From the NCBI GenBank assembly GCA_004380135.1, contig QXCR01000013.1, positions 266,049 through 330,048 on the forward strand: a stretch of DNA of 64,000 nucleotides, written 5' to 3'. The notes under the pieces are model-generated. The model did no database searches and was not told where the DNA came from. It worked only from the letters and a program-made list of their open reading frames with translations. The stretch's first letter is position 1. Each line of letters opens with the position of its first letter. Shown here piece by piece: positions 34,061-44,834 of this stretch. Made by a program: the position numbers and the translations under genes. This stretch comes from Stemphylium vesicarium. Taxonomy: Eukaryota; Ascomycota; Dothideomycetes; Pleosporales; Pleosporaceae.

Positions 34061-36510
34061 ATGTCCCTCCAGAGCGCGGCAGATGTGCCGCTCCTCATCT
34101 CCTCTCCGAACTCGTCGTCGGAACGCCGGATCTCTCCGTCCTGGTCCATCGCTCAGCTCAAGGCACGACTGGAACCCATCACCGGCGTCCCCGCCAACTG
34201 CCAGCAGTTGTCCCTGCGCGTTGCATCACAAGATGCCGTTGCCCTCGTTGCCGCCGATGAAGAACAGACGCGCCTTGCTGCGTTCCCGCTGCAGCCGTAT
34301 GCGGAGATAACCGTAAGTGCTTCTTCTATTCTCATTGCATCGCATTGGCAGCCCTGTCCTTGACCGGTCTGATATGCTGTCCTCTCGCCATCTGCCACAT
34401 CTCCTTGCCCCCCGCTAAGCCCTCTGCCCCCTGGCAACTACTCTACATGTCTAGTGTGTTCATGCGTTTTACCTTTCTCCCTCTCCTATTCGTCGTCCAA
34501 GTCCGACTTTAAGGCTGTCGGTTCAAGTCGCGTCATGTCCTCATATCTTGGCTGCTTGCCCCGCAATGCCCCTCCTGACATACTTCCACCCACCTTCTTT
34601 GTCAGCCTGGCGGTCGCGGAAGAACATTCCTTCGGCCTCCTCCGCAAGTCCTACCCACGCTCAAGTACTGAACCTCCGATGTCGAGCATTGCTCATCCCA
34701 TAGTTCAAACATCCCGCGTGTGCCGTCTTGTTCCTTTGCTGTTTGCTCTTTCTTTCTTTTCCTCGGCGGCTCGGTCTTATTTGGCATCTCATCTTGCCTC
34801 ATGACACAACCCCTGCATCTACCATCCAACTTGACAGTCGTTCTAACAGGGCTCCGCGAACAAATGACTGCCTGTACATGTGCTGTCATATTAACATGCT
34901 GGCTTAGGTTGTAGACACGCGTCCACCTGCTGCGCGTACAGACTTTACCGATCTGTCAGCCGTCGACAAGTATGAGATGCCAGCGGCAGAGTACGAGCAT
35001 CGGACCGATAGTGTCCTCGCATGGAAGAAGGCTCAGAAGCTTGGTCGCTTCGACCCGGATGCTCCGAGCATAGAACAACAAAAGATCCGCGCCTCTGAGC
35101 GTGAAGTAGAAGAAAGAGGTAAGCGACAGTTCCTTCTGCATGTTCCAGCACACGACCTCGTACGATTGTGGCTGCCGGGGTCTGAAAAAACAAATCTTGG
35201 GCCACTGGTAGTTGCGGAGATTGGCCGTTCTCAACCCATACGGTCCCAGCGTACAAACCGGAAATGCTTCAAACAGTTCCCGAAGTAGTTGGCTGCAGGT
35301 ATTCAACCCCATGGCCCCGACTGGACATATAACCTTTACTTGGCAGGATTCGTTCTGTCTCATCCTGTGATAAACCTCCAACAAGGAAACAGGCGCAACC
35401 GACAAGCAATTTCCCCATAACGGACGCCGAGTTACCAAACCCGTCATACAAAACTACTCTTTTGAGCATCCTGCATACAACCCTGTGCCCTGTTGATCCG
35501 GGGCTTCAATGACAAATGAGACGGCGTCTAGCAGCTGCAATTGAAACAGCGTATTTCAGTACCAGACTTTCAGTTTGCTGTATGCTCCGGACGTCGTCAA
35601 TGGTTCTTTTCGTTCTAAAGATCTCGCCTCGCTACCCGTTCGCAGGGAAGCAGGCATCGGAAGGATCCTCCCCGAAACTCAAACGCCATCGTCAACTTGC
35701 CACAAGCCTCATTCTCCGGCTTTATTCGTCAACACTTGAAATCACACATTTGTACGGCGAGTATTGAGCATCTGCGCCCCGACTTCGTCGCCAACGGCTG
35801 GCGCGGCCCGCATCAGCTATTGCGCCACAGTCACAAAGCCTCCGCGGAGCGAGCGCGTCGTCTATGCTTGTTGACCACCAGCGCCGCAGCACGTCTCCAT
35901 GCAGCGCATCGCTGCTTCGCTTGAGGACCGCCTCCCCGCCTGAGCCCCAGTGCTCCGTACATGAGGCGCTTAGCACATTCGATCGGTGTGCGCGAGTGAG
36001 ACATGTATTTGCGATGTGCGCGACACGATTTCTACCACCGCGACCGGCTCATTGACTTATCGTTGCCACTTTTCGCTGTTCGCATTGACATCTACATCGG
36101 GTTGCATTAAGCTTCACCACATGACACGATGTCACCCATGCCTTCGCCTTTTATCGGCAGATCCAGACATACAGTTTACTGACCGACCCACATCAATACC
36201 TTGCGGGAGCGATCACTGACAGATGCCAACAGGATTATCGGTCTCGAGTCGTGTTCGCCTACTACCTGAGTCGGACGCACGTCGTGGAACGATTTCGTAC
36301 ATCGGACTGGTCCCCGAGATCCCCGGCACAGGTGTCTGGGTTGGGGTTACGCTCGATGAGCCTACGGGCAAGAACGACGGCTCGGTCAAGGGAAAGCGAT
36401 ACTTTGAGTGCGGCAAGAACTGCGGCGCGTTTGTACGCCCCGAGAGATGCGAGGCTGGCGACTTTCCTCCCCTGGACGATATGGGTGACGATGATCTGGA
36501 GGAGATGTAA
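34061..36510 (+). CDS. TBCB: Tubulin-folding cofactor B (UBL + CAP-Gly)
   Basis: Three exons (34061-34312, 34908-35118, 36233-36510) give 246 residues, the usual size of the family. The N-terminal ~85 residues form a ubiquitin-like domain (DVPLLISSPNSSSERRISPS...). The central helical part contains DTRPPAARTDFTDLSAVDKY and VLAWKKAQKLGRFDP. The C-terminal CAP-Gly domain has RRGTISYIGLVPEIPG, GVWVGVTLDEPTGKNDGSVKG and YFECGKNCGAFVRPERC, and the acidic tail ends DLEEM. Cofactor B works with cofactor E on alpha-tubulin during heterodimer assembly in the cytosol. The introns are 595 and 1114 bp, about ten to twenty times the local norm; frames rejoin exactly (EIT^VVDTRP, ER^GLSVSS). Confidence 0.92.
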
Positions 36511-36680
36511 GGTCTGGCCATCCTACTTCGTACATCAGCGTGGGGTTCTATGAGACCCGCCTTGTGGAGTTGTCTATGCAGATAAACATGTACATGTTTT
36601 AGTAGAGACAGAAAAATAACATGTATTCTGCGTCAAACATTTCGCTGACCTAGTCCCGCCATCACTAAGACATGGCCAAC

Positions 36681-38162
36681 CTACAGTGGCAGCACCCACT
36701 CCCCTTCCTTCATCGGCTTCGCCAAACTACTCGTCTCCCTCTTGACAAATCTCCCGTATCCCTTCTCCCCGCGCAAACCCCCATTCTCCCTATCCCACAC
36801 AACCTTGCCCCTTAAAATAGTGTATCTCGGCCACTGCTTCAGCGTCCTCCCCTCAAACGGCGTATAATCCACATCATGATGTAACATATTATTCGACAGC
36901 GCAAACGGCTCCATGCCACCCTCGGGATACCAAATATTGATATCAGCATCCGACATGCCCTCCCTCAGCGCGCCCTTGACAGGCCAAAGGCCATAAAGCT
37001 TCGCCGGGTTCGCAGCCGTAACCTCCACGAACTTGGACAAAGGCAGTCTATTCGCACTGAGCGTAAGGGAAAGCCTCGTTTCGATTCCGGGACAGCCATT
37101 GGGGATGTACTTGAAATGGCCGACGGGGAACTCATCACTGACACTAGATTTCTTCCCTGTATCTGCGTCGTCATAGCGGAATGGACAGTGATCCGAGGAT
37201 AAAATGGTGAACGTGCCATTCGTCAGCCCCTCCCAGATGACGTCGCAGTCTGCTTCTGACTCCCGTGGTGGGGGCGAGCATACGCATTTCGCGCCTTCGA
37301 AACCGGGTTGGTCGAGGTCGCGCTTGGTTAGGAAGAGGTACTGCGGACACGTCTCCGCGTAGATGGGCAGTCCGCGGTCCTGCGCCGTTTTAATATGGGC
37401 CGCGGCTGCGGGCGTAGAGACGTGGACGATGAGTATGGGGGTATCCATGAACTCGGAGAGGCTGATTGCGCGGTACGTAGCCTCTGTTTCTGCCATGGGA
37501 GGGTGAGAGGAGCCGTGGTATTTTGGGGCGAAAAGCTTCCTTTTCTCCAGCTGTGCTGTCATCCAGTCGATTACTTGGCCGTTTTCCGCGTGAATCATGG
37601 TCGTGATGCCGTGTTTTCGCGCTTCGAGGAGTATGTCGAGGATCTGGCCGTCGTGAAGTTGTAGCGCGGCGTATGTCATGTAGATTTTCAAAGACGATAT
37701 GCCTTCACTCCGGAGCGTGGGGAATTCTGACAGAGCTTTTTCTGAGGGGTTGCCGACGATCAGATGGAAAGAGTAGTCGATGTAGCAGTTGTCTTTTGCT
37801 CGTTCGTGCGTGGCGGCTAGGGTGTCGAGTAAGGTGTCTTCGGTTTTCTTCTGGGGCGCGAAGGTCACCATTGTTGTTGTACCTCCGCATACCGCTGATC
37901 GACTTCCCGTCTCATAGTTGTCGGCGGTTGACCCCTTTCCGAATAAAGGTGGCTCTTGGAGATGGACGTGGGCATCTACGCCTCCAGGCATCACATACCC
38001 GCCTTCAGCGTCGATTGTCTTTGCGGCTTTTGCATCTTTCAGTCCGCCTCTTGGAACTACCTTTGCAATCTTCTCGTCTTTGATGCCGATATCACATTCG
38101 TGAATATCAACTTCCGAAACTACTACCCCGTTGATGATGATTACGTCGTACTCGGCTGCCAT
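36681..38162 (-). CDS. Dihydropyrimidinase / hydantoinase-type cyclic amidohydrolase
   Basis: A single exon of 493 residues, the usual length. The metal-site motifs of the amidohydrolase fold are visible: DAHVHLQEP near residue 62, the carboxylated-lysine segment SSLKIYMTY, TMIHAENGQ, ILIVHVSTPAAA and SSDHCPF with the catalytic Asp. The family opens the ring of dihydrouracil/dihydrothymine or 5-substituted hydantoins to N-carbamoyl amino acids, the second step of reductive pyrimidine breakdown. No signal peptide is seen, so it is probably cytosolic. It is divergent from, and shares a ~385-bp promoter with, a broken M20 amidohydrolase that would have taken its product. The sequence alone does not separate dihydropyrimidinase from hydantoinase substrate range. 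Confidence 0.9.
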   Translation of the reverse strand: MAAEYDVIIINGVVVSEVDIHECDIGIKDEKIAKVVPRGGLKDAKAAKTIDAEGGYVMPGGVDAHVHLQEPPLFGKGSTADNYETGSRSAVCGGTTTMVTFAPQKKTEDTLLDTLAATHERAKDNCYIDYSFHLIVGNPSEKALSEFPTLRSEGISSLKIYMTYAALQLHDGQILDILLEARKHGITTMIHAENGQVIDWMTAQLEKRKLFAPKYHGSSHPPMAETEATYRAISLSEFMDTPILIVHVSTPAAAAHIKTAQDRGLPIYAETCPQYLFLTKRDLDQPGFEGAKCVCSPPPRESEADCDVIWEGLTNGTFTILSSDHCPFRYDDADTGKKSSVSDEFPVGHFKYIPNGCPGIETRLSLTLSANRLPLSKFVEVTAANPAKLYGLWPVKGALREGMSDADINIWYPEGGMEPFALSNNMLHHDVDYTPFEGRTLKQWPRYTILRGKVVWDRENGGLRGEKGYGRFVKRETSSLAKPMKEGEWVLPL

Positions 38163-38546
38163 TGTGTCTTGACCTGCTTTCCAAGCGCCCAGGACGAAAG
38201 TTGAAGTACTGCATATCGTGTCAAGATGTGTGCTTCCGGTTATCGTGATGACAGAAAGAAGACTAGTCCAGGATAGTGAGGTGCCTATCTCGACCCCTCA
38301 TTCGCATCTGCCCCACCTTCCTCCTTACAACTGTCTTATTCCGCACCTTATCAGCGGCACGCGTATTCACGGAAGACACACGGTTAATAAAACACAAGCC
38401 GTGTTCTGCGCAGTCATAGCCTGGTGTCATAGTTAACAAAGACGCGCTTTGCGGCTTGACAACAAATTGGAGAGTTTCGCACCACTCGTGATGCATCGCC
38501 CCAAGTCCCAACATCACTGAAGCATCAAGTCTACGCTCGTGTTATC
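38163..38546. promoter_or_regulatory. Divergent promoter, dihydropyrimidinase / M20 relic
   Basis: A 384-bp region between two head-to-head reading frames of what looks like one catabolic pathway. No specific operator is recognised. Confidence 0.5.
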
Positions 38547-39518
38547 ATGGCTTCAAGCCCTCTTAATACTGATGGAGAGAGACTGAGTAGCATACTGCAA
38601 GATATCTGCACGCAATATGGCGCTCTTGTAGCCCCTTCAACAGGTATGTACCGTCTTACACTTACCTCCGAAGACAAAGCAGCGAGTGACTGGCTAGTAA
38701 GCGAATGTAAGAGTCTGGGCTGCGAAATGGAAATCGATGAGATGGGAAACATATTTGCCATACGCGCCAAACTGCACAGGGGGAAAAGCCCATTGCAGTC
38801 ACATGGACACGCAGCTAGCAGGCGGAAGGCACTGCGATAGATACTTTCGCTGAAAAGCCAACTGTAAAGGGAAAAAGAATAGAGAGATCTGGTACCACTC
38901 CCCAGATACGACGCCATCCACGGCGTCCACGGTGTCTACGCCGTCCTAGACGTCCTCCGAACCCTGTACCAGACCAACACACCCACAGAAAGTCCCCTCG
39001 CATTGATAACCTAGACCAACGAAGAAGGCGCTCATTTTCACAGCGCAATAATGCCGCCTGGAGTCTAGGGCCAGCAGTCTACTTCCCCTTCTCTACCTAA
39101 TACTACATCACAGACCACGACGGCATTACGCTCAAAGGCGCATTACAAGAGATCAGTTACATAGGTCCAACGCCCTGCTCGTACCACTCCAACCCCTCTC
39201 CGCCCATTTAGAGCTGCGCATCGAATAAGATCCTCTCCTCTCGAGCAGCAAGAAAGGAACATCGGCGCCATAAAAAGCGTGCAAGCGATGAAATGGTACG
39301 AAAACCGCGTGGTGGTGATAGAAGGTAACTCTGGCACCACACTAATGTTGTCGCGCTCCGACCCGCTCGTGACAGCCGCGCGCCTCACCGCTGCCATGCG
39401 CGACACTGCTGTGCAGACTGGGCTGGACGTTTGCTGTCATCTGCGCGATGAAGAGCGATACCGCATCTCAAGCCATAATTCCCGCTGGCGGAGATGCCAC
39501 CGTCGATACACGGTGTGA
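38547..39518 (+). pseudogene. Broken M20-family N-carbamoyl amidohydrolase (PYD3-like)
   Basis: The first ~83 codons are intact (MASSPLNTDGERLSSILQDI, then MYRLTLTSEDKAASDWLVSE and MEIDEMGNIFAIRA). After a frameshift near 38795 the family signature resumes in another frame as SHMDTQLAGGR. About 90 bp of foreign or scrambled sequence follows, then YDAIHGVHGVYAVLDVLRTL, a stop, TNEEGAHFHSA, more stops, and finally QAMKWYENRVVVIEGNSGTT and SDPLVTAARLTAAMRDTAVQ. These are the zinc-binding and dimer segments of M20 N-carbamoyl-amino-acid hydrolases and yeast-type beta-alanine synthase. Several stops are explained by one C-to-T or G-to-A change (for example TGG to TAG before TNEEG). The gene cannot make an active enzyme as it stands. 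Confidence 0.85.
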
Positions 39519-40257
39519 GAATGACGCGCTGGTTGCGCAGTGCAGTTTGTGCGCAGCCTGCCCAGGGCTCGCTGACTAGTATCTAGCGCACTAACGGGAA
39601 GGGAACTCTGAAGAGGAGATTGAGATGATGAATGTCACCTCTGATATAATTGGAATAGCTATTAATTTGTTGTACCATTCTTTGCCGTCTTAAGCTGCAG
39701 CGGCTGGTTGGGCATCTGCGCTGCCGTTCTACTCCATAGCAGATAGCGTAGTCTGACACATTAGACACCTATTCGCTTATGGTGTGTACTCTAAGTTTCC
39801 AAGGGTCGCTTGGATAAATTTGGCTGAATGCGCTAGCTATTGCTGACTGCAATCTCTGGGAGGGAGCCGTAGATGCAATTTTGATGGGTGGTAGGTGGTG
39901 TACTATGGGAATGTGATGGGCCGCGCACAGGTTCAAATGCGCTAACTTTTCCTCTTAGTGTTGCTAAGTGCTGCTAAGCATCACGGGACCCATTCAACCT
40001 AGTAGTCAGCAAAACGCTGAATTACTTAGGTCCTTATGTGGAAAGCTCCTTTACAACCTCCATCCTTCGTGATAGGGTGGAGGAGCGGGTAGAAAAGCTC
40101 GGAGAGCTGTCAACAAATAGGAAGTGCAATGGTGCAAATGCAGGTACCTAGTTTTGCCAAGGAGGCAACATGATCACTACCATGCTACTGAGGAAGATGG
40201 AGAAGACTCCTAGCAACTCCAATAGGGTGGAGAAGAAATACCTCACAAGTTCAAGGC

Positions 40258-40340
40258 CACTGACCGCAACTCACAGCTCAAGATCACTGACCATAGCTCC
40301 AAACCCTAAGCTCACTGACCGCAACTCAGAGCTTAAACGC
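40258..40340 (+). repeat. Three direct repeats upstream of the secreted-protein gene
   Basis: Three imperfect tandem copies with a period of about 27-28 bp, each starting CACTGACC (40258, 40285, 40313). The first and third share CACTGACCGCAACTCA; the middle one diverges. They lie 180-260 bp upstream of the start codon and may be regulatory. Confidence 0.7.
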
Positions 40341-40386
40341 AGAAGTTACAACACGTACTAGAGATCATTAAATCAAGAAAAACCAA

Positions 40387-40395
40387 CTATATAAG
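40387..40395 (+). promoter_or_regulatory. TATA box of the secreted-protein gene
   Basis: CTATATAAG, a near-consensus TATA box, about 130 bp upstream of the ATG at 40522, a typical distance for a strongly regulated fungal gene. Confidence 0.6.
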
Positions 40396-40521
40396 AGGTC
40401 GAACATCTGTCTTCCTATACCTTCACTCACTCAGCAAATCATCCATCTCTCAGTCAAACTTACAAACTCCGCTTCTTCTCTCTCTCCGCTACACAGTACC
40501 TCAATCCGTCTCATCAGAAAA

Positions 40522-41009
40522 ATGAAGCTCTCCACCATCACTCTCCCTATCCTCTCGTTTGCTTGCCTTGCCACCGCTGCTGTCCCAGCGCCCAAGCCCG
40601 CGGTCGCAGCTCCAGGCCAAAAGGCCGTCGCACCCCCAGCTCAAAAGCTCGCCGTAGCTGCCAACCCAGTCCACCCGCCCGCTGTGGCTGCCATCCCAGG
40701 CGAAAAGCCCGCCGTCGTCCTCCATCCCGGCCGAAAGTCCGTCATCGAGCCCGCTCGCCCGCCCCCACAGCCCGCAAACATCCAGCCCATGTATGTCACC
40801 GACAGTTCCTTCTGCGAGGGCTGGCACCACACCTTCAAAGGCGGGAATAAGATCGGATGGTGCGCTGGCTGCAAGCGCCTTGAACGATGCGGTATTCTCT
40901 TGACCGTCGAGGCTGCTGCTTGTCTTGCCGGTTTAACGGTTTTTGGGCCCGCGGCTATCCTGGGTTGCGCGGCTGAAGTCGCGGGTGATGATTTTGCGAG
41001 TTATTGTAA

Positions 41010-41049
<40 letters not shown>

Positions 41050-41112
41050 CCTTTGGATGGTTTGGTGCGTGCATGATGCTAATATTTTGTAGGCGTCGAT
41101 GGTCTCTGCTAG
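40522..41112 (+). CDS. Small cysteine-rich secreted protein (candidate effector)
   Basis: Two exons (40522-41005, 41093-41112; 87-bp intron) give 167 residues. A clear signal peptide (MKLSTITLPILSFACLATAA) is followed by a Pro/Ala/Lys-rich stretch of about 75 residues with loose repeats (PGQKAVAPPAQKLAVAA, PGEKPAVVLHPGRK). The C-terminal domain of about 75 residues contains eight cysteines (FCEGW, WCAGCKRLERC, AACLAG, LGCAAE, SYCVDGLC) around a glycine/alanine-rich hydrophobic helix. The last two cysteines depend on correct splicing: the junction completes Cys and adds VDGLC. I do not recognise a family. Length, secretion, even cysteine number and a strong TATA promoter fit the effector-like class of fungal secreted proteins; this is inference, and a structural or antimicrobial role is possible. 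Confidence 0.8.
41013..41046 (+). repeat. (TC)17 microsatellite inside an intron
   Basis: A pure TC run beginning eight bases after the donor GTAAG of the secreted-protein gene's only intron. Confidence 0.95.
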
Positions 41113-41389
41113 GTTGTGGTGAAGGTGGGATGGATATGAACAGTACGCTTGGCTGGCATGCTGGTATTAGGGCGTTGTTGCGTTTAATGTTGTTTAATCT
41201 TTAATTTGATTGGAAACATGGGAAAGGGGTAGAATAATTGTAAATGTGGGGTTTGCAACTCAACATCAAGAAAACAAAGGTTGTATAAACTATCTACAAC
41301 GAAGCTTCTACTCTCCATTTCTAAACCCCAAGTCCCTACCTACATAACCCGCATCCCCCCTCTGCTATCAAGAAAGCTCACCCACAGCT

Positions 41390-42187
41390 CTAACTGCTGT
41401 AGACAGCCGGTCCAGGGCTAACATACTTGAAGCTCGAATCGTAAATCGCCTTGGAGAAGATGGGGTCGCTAATCTTGTACGCGCCCGGAAAGCTAACACC
41501 AGCCGGGGTCGCACTACCGCCACCAGTGACCTTGACCTGGAAGCAACTAACATACGGCTGCGGGTTGCCTGCACCAGCATGCAGCGCAATAGCCTCAGCG
41601 CGGACGAGATAGTCGCCCGAAGCGATGTTCTTGGGCACCGTGAAGGCGCGTTTCCCACAGTTGGCGTTGAGGATCTCGGTGCCCCATGACGCTGTTGTGC
41701 CTGTGTATCCGTCCTCTGCGACCTTGAAAAAGGAGCCCGAGGTCGCGGTTTTGGCGTCACTGACTTTGGCCATGTAGACGAGGACGGGGCCGTAGTGGTT
41801 GCCGCCGATTGCGGGCTGCGAGCAGGAGCGCGCGCCGGGCTGAGCGTGCATTTCTACGGTGAGGGAGCTGCCGGCTGTGCGAGTTTGTCAGCGTCAGTTT
41901 CGGGATTCTGTGGGCCTTTCTCGCAAGGGAGGAAGATATGGGTGGGTTTGATGAAAGTGTGAGGGTTGAGGAAAAGACATACCGGCAACTTCACAAACAC
42001 CGGATGTCGATGCGGGACCACGACCACAGAACATGTCGGAAGAGGTCAAACTCCCGATGGGACTGTTGTCCTTGACTGTGCGGACACAAGTTCCTGCCTT
42101 GTCCTCACTTCCAACCCAGAGTTCTTGCCATGTCGAATGGGCGGAGACGGTGGCCGCGGTGGCGAGGATGATGGTAGAGTACTTCAT
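41390..42187 (-). CDS. AA9 lytic polysaccharide monooxygenase
   Basis: Two exons (42187-41983, 41874-41390; 108-bp intron) give 229 residues, a typical single-domain AA9. The signal peptide MKYSTIILATAATVSA is followed directly by His, which becomes the N-terminal copper-binding (histidine brace) residue. The second brace histidine is in GGNHYGPVLVYMAKV. The distal His/Gln/Tyr site is in LHAGAGNPQPYVSCFQVKV. Conserved cysteines (FCGRGP, NCGKRAF, SCFQV) are present. AA9 enzymes oxidatively cleave cellulose or related glucans outside the cell. No carbohydrate-binding module is attached. Confidence 0.9.
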
Positions 42188-43162
42188 GGTTGACGATGAA
42201 GATTATTGATGGACACCCGGGAATTGAAAGAGGCTGTTCAGTGATGGAATGTGTCGTATCACTCAGTCCTTCGCTGGGAGTCGCACTATTTATTTCTCAT
42301 GTTCCTCTCGCTAGCCAGCAATCTAACAGCCAAGGTATCGACCCGGGCCGCCATACCAGTAGTACCGCCCCTCGATCGTCATGTTCCATTCCTGATTCTG
42401 TGTGACTTATCGCCCTAGTCATCGCCTTCACTTATGTAGATTGCGTCGCTTCGACCAAGCTTTCTTGGCGGCTGTCGGGTAGCGCGTGCCCATCAGCACT
42501 CAATCTGCGTGCATGCATACCATTCGCAGAGACGGTACTGCATACCCCAGAAATTACCCAATGGAGAACGGCACTCGCTTTTCGTTCGGATGCTACATCG
42601 ATTGGCTTCGTTTCGGATGCAGTGCTGCCCTGCTATATGAGTTCGGTTATATTGTGTGGTCATTTGGACGTTGCGAGCACGGCGACGTAAGCAATGGAAT
42701 CTGGGCCCTTTGTCGATGCTGATATGTTGGTATGGTAGAATTTTCTATGCGGCTTTTTCCACGTCTCCCGATTGTGTTTGCGGATTTCAGTGTAGTCGAC
42801 TAATGGTGATGATGGCATGGTGTTGCAGTTGCGTTGGAGATCAGCCGGCATCCTGGACATCGAGCCGCCCGGGCCATCGATATTTGAAACATCGAAATAT
42901 GACTAGGACGCCATTCATTGCTTCTGCATTCCGAACGCCTAGAGATGGTCGCCCAGCCTCGAGATTTGCATGCCAATTCGCCACTATGGAAAGATGCGAC
43001 AAAGGCCATTGGTTGAGAGATTCATCTCCGATGTGACAGTCAGATTGAAAGTTTCTAAATACCGGCTTGCTGCAGCGGCATTTCAAAAGTGTACCGGGTT
43101 AAGCTCGCGCCTCTTCCGGATGGGGGCTGTGATGTTGGTTTGTTGTCTGATCACGGGAGGCC
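42188..43162. other. Intergenic
   Basis: Promoter side of the AA9 gene and 3' flank of the DHH gene. An A/T-rich motif reading AAATAAATAG on the minus strand near 42290 could act as the AA9 core promoter. Nothing else is recognised. Confidence 0.45.
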
Positions 43163-44674
43163 TTATGCACCCTCCACTTTGGCGGTCTTACCAAAGTAGT
43201 TTGCTAGTGTGTTCTTCTGTGCTGGCTTCTCTTTCTTAGTACCAGAATCCGCCTTCTTTGTACGCTCTCCCACGCCCATCAGCTTCTTGAACTCTTCCCA
43301 TTCTTGCTTGCCTACTATGCCGCCACTGGCCTCTCTGTGACCTCTTGCAAAGCTTTCTCCAAGCCGCGCTCTAAGGTCCTTATCTTCCGCAACAATACCT
43401 TCGAGCTTCTTGATGATGTCAATCTTCTCCTCTCCGTCTCTCCCTCGCGCACATTTTGCCACGCGACACGAGAAGTGGACCCTGTCCTGAAGATAGCCTT
43501 CGTTCGCGCACATGACGACCTCTAGTTTGTTCGACTTCAAAGTACCTGACCAACGGGTCGCGATGACGGGATGGATTTGCGCAGCTGAGGATATTGAGAG
43601 TACGGCAATGCTAGCGTCCGCGGAGAATATCGGTGGTGTCCGTGTGCAGCGTTCGGTCTCACGCCGTACTTCCAGAGATGCTTTGTGGAGCTTTTCATTC
43701 TTCAAGACTGATTTAGGGCTGTCGGCAGAGAGCACCGCATCCCATGCGTCTTTGACGTTGTAGGCCGCAGATCGTCTCGGCGCATTCACTAGAGCCACAG
43801 CATCGTTGACAGCCTTCTTCGTGTGTTGCTTAAACATTGCTGTCATATCTGGGAATGGGGGCTCCCACTTGATGGTCCCCCCTAGGTCCCCATGGGTTCC
43901 CAATGCAGCGAGCCATGACACCTTGTCGCTCAAGTCAGGATGCAATGGCAGGCATATGTTGTACGTCAACAGGGCACTTGTCGCAACTGGAGGACAGTCA
44001 TGTGCTGTGACATACTCGGCGCCTTCTGGAAACCCTCCTTCATCTGCGAAGTGATGATCTACCACGACGCATGTATGTGGCAGGTCAATGAGAGGCGGAG
44101 TCTTTCTGCTGCCTTGGTCAAGGATAAAGATGTAGGCTGGTTTCATTGCAGTAAGAGCTTCTTTTGTGCTTTCATCATGGACATTGGAACCTTTTGGTGG
44201 AAAATATACAGATACAAGATCAGACGAGAGGCCCAGAGCTGTAAGAGTGTGATAGAGTATAGCGCCAGAGGAAAGCCCGTCCGCGTCTTTATCTGGTAAA
44301 ATCACCGTTGGCTTTTGTGACGCAGCGCTGTTCATCATCAGCATTCGGCAGAATAACTGAAAGTATGTGGCTTACCATTCTTTGATAATCTCCCGCGCGC
44401 GCTCGATTTGTGCGCGCCTGGCTGGCCAGACAATTTCGCCAGAAGCATCCTGCTTTGATGGGGTGAGATGATAGTCAGGGATTTCTACCTTCGTCTTCTT
44501 CGATTTCGGAGGCGATATGTCTTTCTCAGCCTTACGCTTCGATGGACTCATAGTGGATGCGGACACGTGAAGCTGTCGAGCTTGCGAAGATGCGAAGGTG
44601 AGTGCGGTGCTTGGCTGGAAAGGCTTTGGTACTCTATACGATGCATGCGCCAATCGGTAAGCTAAAGCTCTCAT
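43163..44674 (-). CDS. DHH/DHHA1-family phosphoesterase
   Basis: Two exons (44674-44376, 44327-43163; 48-bp intron) give 487 residues. The first ~40 residues are basic, Ser/Ala-rich and lack acids (MRALAYRLAHASYRVPKPFQ...RQLHVSAS), which looks like a mitochondrial presequence. A second ATG follows (MSPSKRKAEKD) with a nuclear-signal-like KSKKTKV. The DHH core has PDKDADGLSSGAIL, LDQGSRK and VVVDHHFADEG. The C-terminal DHHA1-like part carries FARGHREASGG. The family cleaves phosphodiester or phosphoanhydride bonds (exopolyphosphatase, oligoribonuclease and RecJ-like members); the substrate here is unknown. The two starts suggest possible dual localisation, which is inference. Confidence 0.85.
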
Positions 44675-44834
44675 TATTTCTGCATGGAGTGTTGCAACGC
44701 GCGACGCGCAGAGGTGCGAGGATAGAGGATACTCGACGGTCGATGACGTCGTCGATACGCTAGTCCGGTTCTAGCCCAACCACCTAACCTTTGATTAGAT
44801 CGAGATGGTTTATGTACAACGGTGAAGCAAAAGC

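Larger units (their letters stand above)
39519..40521. other. Intergenic, promoter side of the small secreted protein
   Basis: No gene recognised. The left half may contain further decayed sequence from the M20 relic. The right half contains promoter repeats and a TATA box (separate entries). Confidence 0.5.

Noticed and set aside
40501..40830. Gly/Ser-rich minus-strand frame opposite the secreted-protein gene
   Set aside because: Shadow of the Pro/Ala-rich coding repeat; the plus frame has the signal peptide, TATA box and spliced cysteine domain.
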